Below are positions 1-7,906 of a stretch of 64,000 nt of DNA, piece by piece. The DNA comes from Nocardioides sp. LHD-245. Its GTDB lineage: Bacteria > Actinomycetota > Actinomycetes > Propionibacteriales > Nocardioidaceae. Position 1 is the first letter of the stretch; each line of letters starts with the position of its first letter. The stretch is taken from NCBI RefSeq assembly GCF_030929495.1, contig NZ_JAVFWN010000004.1, positions 62,001-126,000 of the forward strand. The letters are read 5' to 3'. Below the pieces are notes generated by a model, which was not told the DNA's origin, did not search any database, and saw only the letters and a program-made list of their open reading frames with translations. Made by a program: the position numbers and the translations under genes.

Positions 1-86
1 AGCGCGTCGGGGAATCCGGCGTACCTGCGCGCGTTTCCTCGCCGTGACCGGGCGGAAAAGAGGTTCGAGATCCCCAGAAATTGAGG

Positions 87-116
87 TTGACATCGACGTC
101 ATATCTGCGGTTGTCT
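87..116 (+). promoter_or_regulatory. Promoter with TetR-type operator before the first enoyl-CoA hydratase gene
   Basis: A -35-like TTGACA (87-92) and a weak -10-like TTGTCT (111-116) are 18 bp apart. The inverted repeat TGACATCGACGTCA (88-101) overlaps the -35. The same type of repeat recurs at 5018-5031 and 15128-15141, so a repressor site is likely. The -10 ends about 7 bp before the GTG at 124, which would make that mRNA leaderless or nearly so. The repeat is seen directly; the promoter is inferred. Confidence 0.5.
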
Positions 117-123
117 TGCCGAT

Positions 124-960
124 GTGACGACCGCCATGAAGGGGACCGAGCTGGCCCCCGCCGATGACCTCATCGTCGAGCGTGCCGCCGGCATCGCGAC
201 GATCACGATGAACCGCCCCCGAAGGAAGAACTCGGTGACCTCCCTGGGGTGGGCGGACCTTCGTGACGCGTTCCGCTCGATCGATCCGCGGGTGGATCGC
301 GTCGTGGTCCTCACCGGAGCCGGCGGCACCTTCTGCGCCGGCGCGGACCTGGCCGGCAACGACGACAGCCGTAGCGATCTCGACAACATGCGCATCGTCG
401 GCGAGGCGTGCCTGGCGCTGCACCGGGTGCAGGTCCCGACCATCGCGGCGGTGGACGGCGCCGCGGTCGGTGCTGGCATGAACATGGCGCTGGCGTGCGA
501 CTTCGTGATCGCCACCGACCGGTCGCGGTTCAGCGAGATCTTCGTGCGTCGGGCGCTGTCGGTCGACTTCGGCGGCTCCTGGCTGTTGCCGCGACTGGTC
601 GGCATGGCGAAGGCCAAGGAGCTCGTCCTGCTCGGCGACTTCGTGAGCGGCCCGCAGATGCTGGAGCTCGGGTTGGCCCACGATGTCGTCGGTCCCGAAG
701 CGCTGGAGGCGGCGGTCGCGGAACTCGCGCAGCGCCTGCTCGCCGGCCCACAGTCGGCGATCATGCTGTCGAAGGCGCTGCTCAACGACTCCTTCGAGGT
801 CACCCTCGAGCGCGCCCTCGACGACGAGGCGCGCGCCCAGGCCCTCAACCTCGTCTCCGACGACGCCCGTGAGGCCGCGGCTGCGTTCCTCAACAAGCGC
901 GAGCCGAACTTCCTGTCGGCCGCGCGACCGCACATCGAGAACGTAGAGAAGAGGGACTGA
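124..960 (+). CDS. Enoyl-CoA hydratase/isomerase family protein
   Basis: A 278-residue crotonase-fold protein, normal length for the family, which hydrates or isomerises enoyl-CoA thioesters in the cytoplasm. The oxyanion-hole segments are visible as GAGGTFCAGADL (about residues 61-72) and VDGAAVGAGMNMALACDF (about 110-127), with the region FSEIFVRRALSVDFGG carrying the usual active-site positions. It starts at GTG 124 close to a predicted promoter; an ATG at 136 is the alternative. It is followed after 6 bp by an SDR gene and then two acyl-CoA dehydrogenase genes, so it probably acts in a ring- or side-chain beta-oxidation sequence. The substrate cannot be told from sequence. Confidence 0.85.
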   Translation: MTTAMKGTELAPADDLIVERAAGIATITMNRPRRKNSVTSLGWADLRDAFRSIDPRVDRVVVLTGAGGTFCAGADLAGNDDSRSDLDNMRIVGEACLALHRVQVPTIAAVDGAAVGAGMNMALACDFVIATDRSRFSEIFVRRALSVDFGGSWLLPRLVGMAKAKELVLLGDFVSGPQMLELGLAHDVVGPEALEAAVAELAQRLLAGPQSAIMLSKALLNDSFEVTLERALDDEARAQALNLVSDDAREAAAAFLNKREPNFLSAARPHIENVEKRD

Positions 961-966
961 AGAAGC

Positions 967-1728
967 ATGCAGATCGACAATTCCGTCGCGATCGTCACCG
1001 GCGCCGCCTCCGGGCTGGGGCTGGCGACCACCCGTGAGCTGCTGACGGCCGGTGCCCGGGTCGTCATGGTCGACCTGGCGACATCGCCCGGAGCAGAGGT
1101 GGCCGCCGAGCTCGGCGAGGCCGCGACCTTCGTGGCCGCGGACGTGACCTCGCAGGAGCAGGTCGGCGCTGCCGTCTCGGCCGCCACCGGTCTCGGGTCG
1201 CTGCGTATCCTGGTCAACTGCGCGGGGATGGGCATCCCCGCCAAGACCGTCGGGCGTGAGGGCCCCGCGCCGCTGGCCGGGTTCACCACCACCGTGACGG
1301 TCAACCTGATCGGCACCTTCAACGTGATCCGGCTGGCCGCGGCTGCCATGGCCGAGGCCGAGGCCGTGGACGGCGAGCGCGGAGTCATCGTCAACACCGC
1401 CAGTGTGGCGGCGTTCGAGGGGCAGGTCGGCCAGGCGGCGTACTCTGCCTCGAAGGGAGGCATCGTCGGCATGACGCTCCCGGTGGCACGGGACCTGGCC
1501 GGGTACCTGATCCGCGTCTGCACGATCGCGCCGGGCATCTTCGAGACCCCGCTGCTGGGCGGCCTTCCCGACCACGTCAAGACCTCACTGGGGCAGCAGG
1601 TTCCGCACCCCGGCCGGCTCGGCCGCCCTAGCGAGTACGCGGACCTGGTACGTCACATCGTGGAGAACCCGATGCTCAACGGTGAGACGATCCGGCTCGA
1701 CGGCGCGATCCGAATGGCTCCGCGCTGA
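967..1728 (+). CDS. Short-chain dehydrogenase, type II 3-hydroxyacyl-CoA dehydrogenase-like
   Basis: A 253-residue classical SDR. It has the cofactor loop VTGAASGLG (residues about 9-17), the acidic residue after beta-2 (VMVDL) that favours NAD, the catalytic Ser near 146 ([10 protein letters not shown]) and the YSASK active site (Tyr about 159, Lys about 163). The layout resembles human HSD17B10-like 3-hydroxyacyl-CoA dehydrogenases, which oxidise the product of an enoyl-CoA hydratase; that fits the hydratase gene just upstream. Its stop codon overlaps the ATG of the next gene by one base, indicating translational coupling. The exact substrate is unknown. Confidence 0.82.
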   Translation: MQIDNSVAIVTGAASGLGLATTRELLTAGARVVMVDLATSPGAEVAAELGEAATFVAADVTSQEQVGAAVSAATGLGSLRILVNCAGMGIPAKTVGREGPAPLAGFTTTVTVNLIGTFNVIRLAAAAMAEAEAVDGERGVIVNTASVAAFEGQVGQAAYSASKGGIVGMTLPVARDLAGYLIRVCTIAPGIFETPLLGGLPDHVKTSLGQQVPHPGRLGRPSEYADLVRHIVENPMLNGETIRLDGAIRMAPR

Positions 1729-2876
1729 TGATCACCCGACCGTTCGCCTGGACCGAGGAGCATGAGGAGTTCCGCGGCGTCCTGCGCAGGAAGCTCGAGA
1801 GCCTCGACGCGGTCGGCGCCGCCCGGAGGGAGCTCGCCGCGACGGGTGACGGGCCACGATCCGACTCCACGTGGTCAATGCTGTGCACCGAGCTCGGCCT
1901 CGGCGGACTGACCCTCCCCGAGGAGTACGACGGGAGCGGATGTGGTCGGGTGGAGCAGTCGATCGTCGGCGAGGAGCTGGGCCGCGCCCTGGCCGGCGGC
2001 ACCTACCTGCCGACCGTGGTGCTCGCCGCCCAGGCCGTGCTCCGCTCGGGTGACGTCGACGCGGCAGCCCGGCTGCTGCCCGGAATCGTGTCGGGCACCG
2101 CCCGGGCGGCCCTCGCGGTCGCCGAGGGTGGCGCGTCGTGGCGGCTCGGGGAGCCGAGTGTCACGACGGCCCAGGCCGACGACATCTCGGGCGCGTGGCG
2201 GGTGACCGGCGTCAAGACGCCCGTAGTCGGAGCGGCCGAGGCGGACTGGTTCGTGGTGGCGGCCCGCGAGCCGGACGGCGTCGGGAGCCTGTTCCTGGTG
2301 GAGGGCCGTGACGCCGTGACGCTTCGCCCGCTCGAGCCTCTCGACGCGACCCGGTCCGTGGCCGAGGTCGAGTTCCGTGCGACCCCGGCGCGCCGTCTCG
2401 GCGAGGCGGGGGCCGCGCTGGCGGTGCTTGAGGTGGTTCGCGAAGGAGCCGCGATCTACCTTGCCGCCGAGCAGGCCGGCGGCAGCGCCGCCTGCGTGGC
2501 CCTGACGACGGAGTACGTCGGCGGCCGGATCCAGTTCGGCGTGCCCGTCGGGCGCTTCCAGGGTGTCAAGCACCGGCTCGCGGACATGCACCTGCGGACC
2601 GAGCACGCCCGCTCGGCGGCACTGTGGGCGGCCTGGCAGGAGCCGGGGAGCGATCTGGCCGCGATGGGCGCGTCGGTGGCTCGAACCTATGCCTCCGAGG
2701 CCTTCGTCCAGACCGCGTTCGACACGATCCAGCTGCACGGCGGGATCGGCATCACCTGGGAGCACGACGCGCACCTGTTCCTGCGCCGCGCCCAGTCGTC
2801 GGCCGCGCTGCTGGGGCCGGCCTGGTCCGAGCGGAGCCGGCTGACGTCGTACATCGAGAAGGAGGCACGCGGGTGA
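1728..2876 (+). CDS. Acyl-CoA dehydrogenase (first of an adjacent pair)
   Basis: A 382-residue flavoprotein of the acyl-CoA dehydrogenase family, with N-terminal helical, middle beta and C-terminal helical domains. The C-terminal signature IQLHGGIGITWEHDAHLFLRR (split here as IQLHGGIGITWE and HDAHLFLRR) is clear near residue 335. The middle domain is poorer in the usual flavin-binding motifs than the next gene product. In actinobacteria two such genes side by side often encode the unlike subunits of an alpha2beta2 enzyme, as with the FadE pairs of steroid breakdown. The arrangement here suggests the same, but subunit pairing is inferred. It starts at ATG 1728 in a TGATG junction. Confidence 0.85.
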   Translation: MITRPFAWTEEHEEFRGVLRRKLESLDAVGAARRELAATGDGPRSDSTWSMLCTELGLGGLTLPEEYDGSGCGRVEQSIVGEELGRALAGGTYLPTVVLAAQAVLRSGDVDAAARLLPGIVSGTARAALAVAEGGASWRLGEPSVTTAQADDISGAWRVTGVKTPVVGAAEADWFVVAAREPDGVGSLFLVEGRDAVTLRPLEPLDATRSVAEVEFRATPARRLGEAGAALAVLEVVREGAAIYLAAEQAGGSAACVALTTEYVGGRIQFGVPVGRFQGVKHRLADMHLRTEHARSAALWAAWQEPGSDLAAMGASVARTYASEAFVQTAFDTIQLHGGIGITWEHDAHLFLRRAQSSAALLGPAWSERSRLTSYIEKEARG

Positions 2877-4105
2877 GTGACCAGATCGAGCTCGATGCGG
2901 AGATGTCGGTCGATGTCGTCGCGGAGCGGACCCGGACCTGGCTCGAGGAGCACCTGCCACAGGAGTGGAAGGACGCGGCTGTGGCCGGCGGGACCGAGCT
3001 CGACGCGGTCGTCGAGCGGTTGGGGGCCGCGTGGTTCGAGGCACTGGGCGGCTCGGGGCTGGCGACACCGTCGTGGCCTCGCGAGTACGGGGGTCTCGGC
3101 CTCGGTGCCGACGCGGCCGCCGTGATCGCCTCCGAGCTCGCTCGCCGCCGGGCGGCCCGGCCCGAGGCGGACTTCCCCGGCCTCGCGTTGGGCGGTCCGA
3201 CGATCATCGCGTGGGGGAGCGAGCAGCAGAAGCAGCGCTTCTTGCCGCCGCTGGCCCGTGGGCAGGAGCGATGGTGCCAGCTCTTCAGCGAGCCGGGCGC
3301 CGGCTCCGACCTCGCCGCGCTGCAGACGCGGGCGGTCCGGCAGGACGACGGCTCGTGGCGGATCACCGGACAGAAGGTGTGGAACTCGTTCGCCCACATC
3401 AGCGACTTCGGAATGCTGATGGCTCGGACGGATCCGGCCCAGCCGAAGCACCGTGGCATCACCTACTTCCTGCTCGACATGCGCAGCCCGGGCGTGAGCG
3501 TTCGTCCGCTCCGGCAGCTCAACGGGGAGGCCGAGTTCAACGAGGTGTTCCTGGACGATGTCGTCGTGCCCGACAGCGACCGCCTCGGGCCGGAGGGTGC
3601 GGGCTGGGAGGTGGGGCTGACGACACTGATGGCCGAGCGCAGTGGGCTCTCCGGCCGCCCGGGTGTGGGCCCGGCCCTGGTCGGCGGGCTCGTTCGTCGT
3701 GCGCGGCACACGGGTGCCTGGTCCGATCCGTTGGTCCAGGACCGCCTGGTGCGGGCGTGGGTCCAGGAGAAGGTGCTCCAGATGGCGACCGTGCAGGCGT
3801 TCGTCGAGCTCGGGTTCCGGGAGCCGGGAGCGGAGGGGTCGCTGCGCAAGCTCGCGCACGCCGGTCTCGAGGAGGAGGTCGGTCGGATCGCCGCGGACCT
3901 CGAGCCGGCGGGACTCGTCGCGGTCGACCCGGAGGACGTCGAGCAGACCGAGGCGCGACGCGCCTTCCTGAGCGCGAAGATCCTCAGCATCGCGGGCGGT
4001 ACGTCGGAGATCCAGCGCAACATCATCGGCGAGCGCCTCCTGGGGCTGCCGCGTGAGCCTGACCCGTACGTCGCCACGCCGTACCGAGACCGCCCTCGTA
4101 GCTGA
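2873..4105 (+). CDS. Acyl-CoA dehydrogenase (second of the pair)
   Basis: A 410-residue acyl-CoA dehydrogenase starting at GTG 2873, chosen because it forms a GTGA overlap with the upstream stop and has GGAGG about 9 bases upstream. The middle-domain flavin motif LFSEPGAGSDLAAL and WRITGQKVWNSFA are intact, as is the C-terminal GGTSEIQRNIIGERLLGLPR. It is likely the catalytic, FAD-rich partner of the preceding gene product, introducing a 2,3-double bond into a CoA thioester. An open frame continues upstream of 2873 but lies inside the previous gene and is not part of the protein. Confidence 0.87.
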   Translation: MSDQIELDAEMSVDVVAERTRTWLEEHLPQEWKDAAVAGGTELDAVVERLGAAWFEALGGSGLATPSWPREYGGLGLGADAAAVIASELARRRAARPEADFPGLALGGPTIIAWGSEQQKQRFLPPLARGQERWCQLFSEPGAGSDLAALQTRAVRQDDGSWRITGQKVWNSFAHISDFGMLMARTDPAQPKHRGITYFLLDMRSPGVSVRPLRQLNGEAEFNEVFLDDVVVPDSDRLGPEGAGWEVGLTTLMAERSGLSGRPGVGPALVGGLVRRARHTGAWSDPLVQDRLVRAWVQEKVLQMATVQAFVELGFREPGAEGSLRKLAHAGLEEEVGRIAADLEPAGLVAVDPEDVEQTEARRAFLSAKILSIAGGTSEIQRNIIGERLLGLPREPDPYVATPYRDRPRS

Positions 4106-4144
4106 GCGTGCCGCCGTGCCAAGGAACCGAACAAGGAGTAGGAC

Positions 4145-4912
4145 ATGCCTGACGAAGTGATCACCCGCCGTCCCGGCGACGGCACCTTGGTGATCGAGTT
4201 GAACCGGCCGCAGGCGCGCAATGCGGTCAACGAGAACCTGGCTCGCCTGGTCGCGGCTGCGCTCGACGAGCTCGACGAGGATGCATCGCTCCAGGTCGGC
4301 ATCATCACCGGAGCCGGCGGCACGTTCTGCTCGGGCATGGACCTCAAGGCGTTCGTCCGAGGCGAGCGGCCCGAGGTCCCGGGGCGGGGCTTCGCGGGTC
4401 TGGTGGAGCGCGCCAGCAGCAAGCCGCTGATCGCCGCGGTCGAGGGCTACGCGTTGGCGGGGGGCTTCGAGATCGTCTTGGCCTGTGACCTGGTCGTCGC
4501 CGGCGAGGGCGCCCGCTTCGGGCTTCCGGAGGTCAAGCGGAGCCTCGTCGCGGCCGGTGGTGGTCTGTTGCGGCTTCCCGAACGGATCCCCTACCACGCC
4601 GCGATGGAGATCGGCCTCCTCGGCGACATGGTCACCGCCGGACGGATGGAGAGGTGGGGGCTGGTCAACCGGCTCGTGCCCGACGGAGAGGCGTTGGCCG
4701 AGGCATCCCGTCTCGCCGCGGCCCTGGCGGGCAACGGCCCGCTCGCGCTCACGGCGACCAAGCAGGTGCTCGTCGAGGGCCGGGACTGGCCGATGGCGGA
4801 GGCGTTCACGCGCCAGAGCCTCATCGCCGACCCCGTCTCCGCCTCGGCGGACGCGCGGGAGGGAGCGGTCGCCTTCGCCGAGAAGCGTGCCCCCGTCTGG
4901 ACCGGGAGGTAG
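4145..4912 (+). CDS. Enoyl-CoA hydratase/isomerase family protein
   Basis: A 255-residue crotonase-family protein, the second in this locus. Motifs are GAGGTFCSGMDLKAF (about residues 57-71) and AVEGYALAGGFEIVLACDLV (residues about 98-117), the two peptide segments that form the oxyanion hole. A good ribosome site (AAGGAGTAGGAC) precedes ATG 4145. It may handle a later intermediate than the first hydratase, or catalyse a different crotonase reaction such as isomerisation or C-C cleavage. It ends the first gene block; the next gene has its own promoter. Confidence 0.85.
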   Translation: MPDEVITRRPGDGTLVIELNRPQARNAVNENLARLVAAALDELDEDASLQVGIITGAGGTFCSGMDLKAFVRGERPEVPGRGFAGLVERASSKPLIAAVEGYALAGGFEIVLACDLVVAGEGARFGLPEVKRSLVAAGGGLLRLPERIPYHAAMEIGLLGDMVTAGRMERWGLVNRLVPDGEALAEASRLAAALAGNGPLALTATKQVLVEGRDWPMAEAFTRQSLIADPVSASADAREGAVAFAEKRAPVWTGR

Positions 4913-4983
4913 CGCACCGAGCGCCGACGGAGGCGGCGCGCAACCGCCGTGGGAACCACGGCTGCAGCGGGCCCGCCAGGGCC

Positions 4984-5031
4984 TTGACAACATGACGTAC
5001 GTCACTAATCTTGGATATGACATCGACATCA
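4984..5031 (+). promoter_or_regulatory. Promoter and double operator of the HpaB-like gene
   Basis: A -35 TTGACA (4984-4989) and a -10-like TAATCT (5006-5011) are 16 bp apart. A perfect 12-bp palindrome, TGACGTACGTCA (4993-5004), fills the spacer, the classical place for a TetR-family repressor. A second copy of the motif, TGACATCGACATCA (5018-5031), lies over the expected transcript start. It differs by one base from the motif before the first gene of the window. Confidence 0.65.
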
Positions 5032-5064
5032 CATTCAAATGTGGTGCGACGCGAAAGGAACGCG

Positions 5065-6444
5065 ATGCTCACCGGTCAGCAGTACAAGGACTCGCTTCGG
5101 GACGGACGCAGGGTCTACTTCGAGGGCAAGCTCGTCGACGACCTCGAGTCGGTCCCGGCGCTGGCTGTTCCCCTGCAGCGCGCCGCTGACGCGTACGACG
5201 CCTACTACGACCCGGCACCCGACGCGGTGAACCCGGTGACGATGGCTCCGCGCAGCCCCGACGAGCTGCGCAACCGGATCCCGGTGATCACCGAGATGGA
5301 CCTGCTCACCAACACCACCTACCAGTCGCTGATGACGCTCTCGGTCGCCGCGGCGCGCCTCGAGGCGCACGCGCCCGAGTTCGTCCCGCGGATCCGGCAG
5401 TACGTCGACGGCGCGCGCCGGGCCGACGTCCGGATCGCCGAGTGCATCACCGACGCGAAGGGCAACCGCAGCCTTTCGCCCTCGCAGCAGGAGGACCCCG
5501 ACTCCTACGTCCGCGTCGTGGAGCGCCGCCCCGACGGCGTCGTCATCCGCGGCGCCAAGCTGCACATCAGCGCCGCGGCCTTCGGCCACGACCTGATGGT
5601 GATGCCGACCAAGTCGATGAAGCCCGGCGAGGAGGACTACTCGATCGCCGCGATCGTGCCGGTCGGCGCGCCCGGCGTGACCATCACCAACACCACCTAT
5701 CACCCGCGCAACCGGGACGACCGTGACTTTCCGGTCTCCTCCAGGGACAGCATCCCGGACTCGATGGTGATCTTCGACGACGTGTTCGTGCCGACGGAGC
5801 GGGTGTTCCTCGACGGACAGACCGCCCAGGCGGCGGTCTTCGCCCACTCGCTCGGCCTGTGGGAGCGCCTCGGCGGCGTCTCCTTCATGGTGCAGCAGGC
5901 CGACGAGCTGGTCGGCCTGGCGTCCCTGATCGCGGAGGCCAACGGCACCAGCCGGATCTCGCACGTGCGGGAGAAGATCGACGAGATGATGATCCACGCG
6001 ACCCTGCTGCGGGCCGGGCTGGAGGCGGCCCTGTCGCACGCCCAGGCCACGCCGGAGGGCTACTACTACCCCGACGACATGTACACGAATGTCACCAAGT
6101 ACCAGGGTGCAGCGCAGTTCAGCACCATGGTCCGCCACCTGCACGACATCGCCGGTGGCGCCGTCGTCACGGCACCGTCGATGTCCGACTTCGACAACCC
6201 CGACCTGGCTCCGCTGCTGGACAAGTACATGGGTACCGGCTCGGGCATCTCCGGCAAGTACCGCACGCAGCTGTTCCACGCGATCCGTGACACCACCGCC
6301 GACTCCTTCGGCGGCTGGCACCACGTCACCAATCTCCAGTCCGGGGGCGGCATGTTCGCCCAGCGTCTGGTCACCCGGAAGAACTACGACATCGAGCGCG
6401 CTCGGGAGCTCGCACTGAAGGCGGCCGGCCTGGCCGGGAGCTGA
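5065..6444 (+). CDS. HpaB-family flavoprotein (4-hydroxyphenylacetate 3-hydroxylase-like)
   Basis: A 459-residue protein with the N- and C-terminal domains of the 4-hydroxyphenylacetate 3-hydroxylase/4-hydroxybutyryl-CoA dehydratase fold. Recognisable parts are MLTGQQYKDSLRDGRRVYFEG at the start (shown in part: MLTGQQYKDSLRDG), the flavin-contact region LHISAAAFGHDLMVMPTK and the C-terminal HDIAGGAVVTAPS. Only one cysteine (AEC) is visible, so the three-Cys/one-His iron-sulfur site of 4-hydroxybutyryl-CoA dehydratase is absent. A flavin monooxygenase or a cluster-free acyl-CoA enzyme is more likely. ATG 5065 was chosen because GAAAGGA precedes it. No small flavin reductase (HpaC) gene lies nearby. 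Confidence 0.75.
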   Translation: MLTGQQYKDSLRDGRRVYFEGKLVDDLESVPALAVPLQRAADAYDAYYDPAPDAVNPVTMAPRSPDELRNRIPVITEMDLLTNTTYQSLMTLSVAAARLEAHAPEFVPRIRQYVDGARRADVRIAECITDAKGNRSLSPSQQEDPDSYVRVVERRPDGVVIRGAKLHISAAAFGHDLMVMPTKSMKPGEEDYSIAAIVPVGAPGVTITNTTYHPRNRDDRDFPVSSRDSIPDSMVIFDDVFVPTERVFLDGQTAQAAVFAHSLGLWERLGGVSFMVQQADELVGLASLIAEANGTSRISHVREKIDEMMIHATLLRAGLEAALSHAQATPEGYYYPDDMYTNVTKYQGAAQFSTMVRHLHDIAGGAVVTAPSMSDFDNPDLAPLLDKYMGTGSGISGKYRTQLFHAIRDTTADSFGGWHHVTNLQSGGGMFAQRLVTRKNYDIERARELALKAAGLAGS

Positions 6445-6591
6445 TCCCGGACCTGCTCAGCCGTCCCTGCGGCGCAGCCTCCGATCGGACATCTGGCCGG
6501 TCGGTCGGCCGGTCGCGCCCTCCCGGGGCCCGTAGGCCCCACCACGATGCCGGCGACCGCCGGAACCACTCGAAAGGTGTGTACCTCCACG

Positions 6592-7833
6592 ATGCGCACG
6601 AACAAGCTCCTCCCCGTCCTGGCGGCATCCGTCCTGGTGCTCGCCGGGTGCGGCTCGTCCGATGACTCCAAGAGCGCCGGCTTCGACGACGCCAAGAAGG
6701 CCAGCGGAGACCCGATCGTGTTCGGCGCCCAGGCGCCGACCAAGGGAGCCGCTGCCTATCCCCAGACCGGCTACGGCGTCGAGGCGGGTGAGTGGTACGT
6801 CAACAACGTGCTCGGCGGCGTCGACGGCCGACCGATCGAGATCGAGACCTGCGCCGGTGACGGAAGCCCGGAGACCGCGATCAACTGTGCGAACGGCTTC
6901 GTCTCCAAGAAGGTCCCTTTCGTGCTGGACGCCTACGACCAGGCGATCGCCGGTGCCGTCCCCGTGCTGTCGGCCGCGGGCATTCCTATCATCGGCACGC
7001 TGTCCGGTGGCGGCGCGGCCGACTCCGCGCCGTACGGTGACAGCTTCTACTTCACCGGGCCGACGACCGTCAGCGCGCTGGGCAGCATGAGCGTGCTGGA
7101 GAGCCTGGACAAGGAGAAGGTCACCCTCGCGGTCAACGAGACGCCGACCTCCCACCAGTACGTCGACGACCTGATCAAGCCGATCGCCGACTCGCTCGGC
7201 ATCGACTTCTCGGTCCAGTACCCGCCCGCCACGGGCGCGAACTTCAACGTCGTCGCGGCCACCCAGCTCTCCGAGGACCCCGACGCGGCCGGCGTCATCG
7301 CCCTGCCCGAGGACGGCTGCACCGCCCTGTTCCAGGCACTGCGCCAGCAGGGTTTCGACGGGACCATCTTCGCCGGCTCGTGCTCGCAGTTCATCGACGA
7401 CATGGGCGCCCAGGCGGCGGGCGCGATCGTCCAGCCGCGCCTGTGGGTGCCGCTGTCGAAGGACGCGGCTCCCGCCGAGGTGCAGACCCAGCTCGACGAC
7501 TTCGCCGCCGCGATGGAGGAGGTCGGGTACGGCGACGAGCTCTCGGCGCGCTCGCTGTACGCCTTTGCCGGCGTGGTGAACATGGTCGACGTGCTCACCA
7601 CGATCAGCGGCGACATCACCAACGAGACGGTCCGTACCGCGATGAAGGGGCTCAAGGACTTCCCGACGTTCGCCGGCCCGACCGTGACCTGTGACGGCCA
7701 GCAGTGGCCGGGCTACCCGTCAGCCTGCAGCCACAAGGCGATCTTCTTCGAGGTACAGGAGAACGGCACGCTCGCACCCGTGAACGACGACGGCTACATC
7801 GAGCTCGACCCGTCGCTCGTCCCCTCCTCCTAG
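6592..7833 (+). CDS. Branched-chain amino acid-type ABC transporter substrate-binding lipoprotein
   Basis: A 413-residue periplasmic-binding-type lipoprotein. ATG 6592 starts a lipoprotein signal peptide ending in the lipobox LAGC with Cys20. The mature part is a type I binding protein of the LivK kind (GAQAPTKGAAAYPQTGYGVEAG, given here as GAQAPTKGAA and GYGVEAG; ETCAGDGSPETAINCANGF in the first lobe). It is anchored outside the membrane and delivers substrate to the permease encoded next. In actinobacterial catabolic loci such Liv systems often import organic acids rather than amino acids, which fits the ligase downstream. A 147-bp gap separates it from the HpaB-like gene. Confidence 0.85.
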   Translation: MRTNKLLPVLAASVLVLAGCGSSDDSKSAGFDDAKKASGDPIVFGAQAPTKGAAAYPQTGYGVEAGEWYVNNVLGGVDGRPIEIETCAGDGSPETAINCANGFVSKKVPFVLDAYDQAIAGAVPVLSAAGIPIIGTLSGGGAADSAPYGDSFYFTGPTTVSALGSMSVLESLDKEKVTLAVNETPTSHQYVDDLIKPIADSLGIDFSVQYPPATGANFNVVAATQLSEDPDAAGVIALPEDGCTALFQALRQQGFDGTIFAGSCSQFIDDMGAQAAGAIVQPRLWVPLSKDAAPAEVQTQLDDFAAAMEEVGYGDELSARSLYAFAGVVNMVDVLTTISGDITNETVRTAMKGLKDFPTFAGPTVTCDGQQWPGYPSACSHKAIFFEVQENGTLAPVNDDGYIELDPSLVPSS

Positions 7834-7906
7834 AAGGACCCGCGGACCGGCCGGGTGACCGGCCGGGCCGCGTTCCACTCCCGATCCTGAGCCACTGGAG
7901 CCTGTC

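Noticed and set aside
99..1580. Long minus-strand open frame across the first hydratase and SDR genes
   Set aside because: Low-complexity Ala/Ser/Arg composition typical of antisense frames in high-GC DNA, while the plus strand encodes two clear enzymes.
2687..5038. A 783-residue minus-strand frame over the acyl-CoA dehydrogenase genes
   Set aside because: Arg/Ala/Gly-rich with no domain; it is the shadow of conserved plus-strand genes.
7834..7906. GC-rich direct repeat GACCGGCCGG after the binding-protein gene as a terminator
   Set aside because: The operon continues directly into the permease, and no clear stem with U-run is present.
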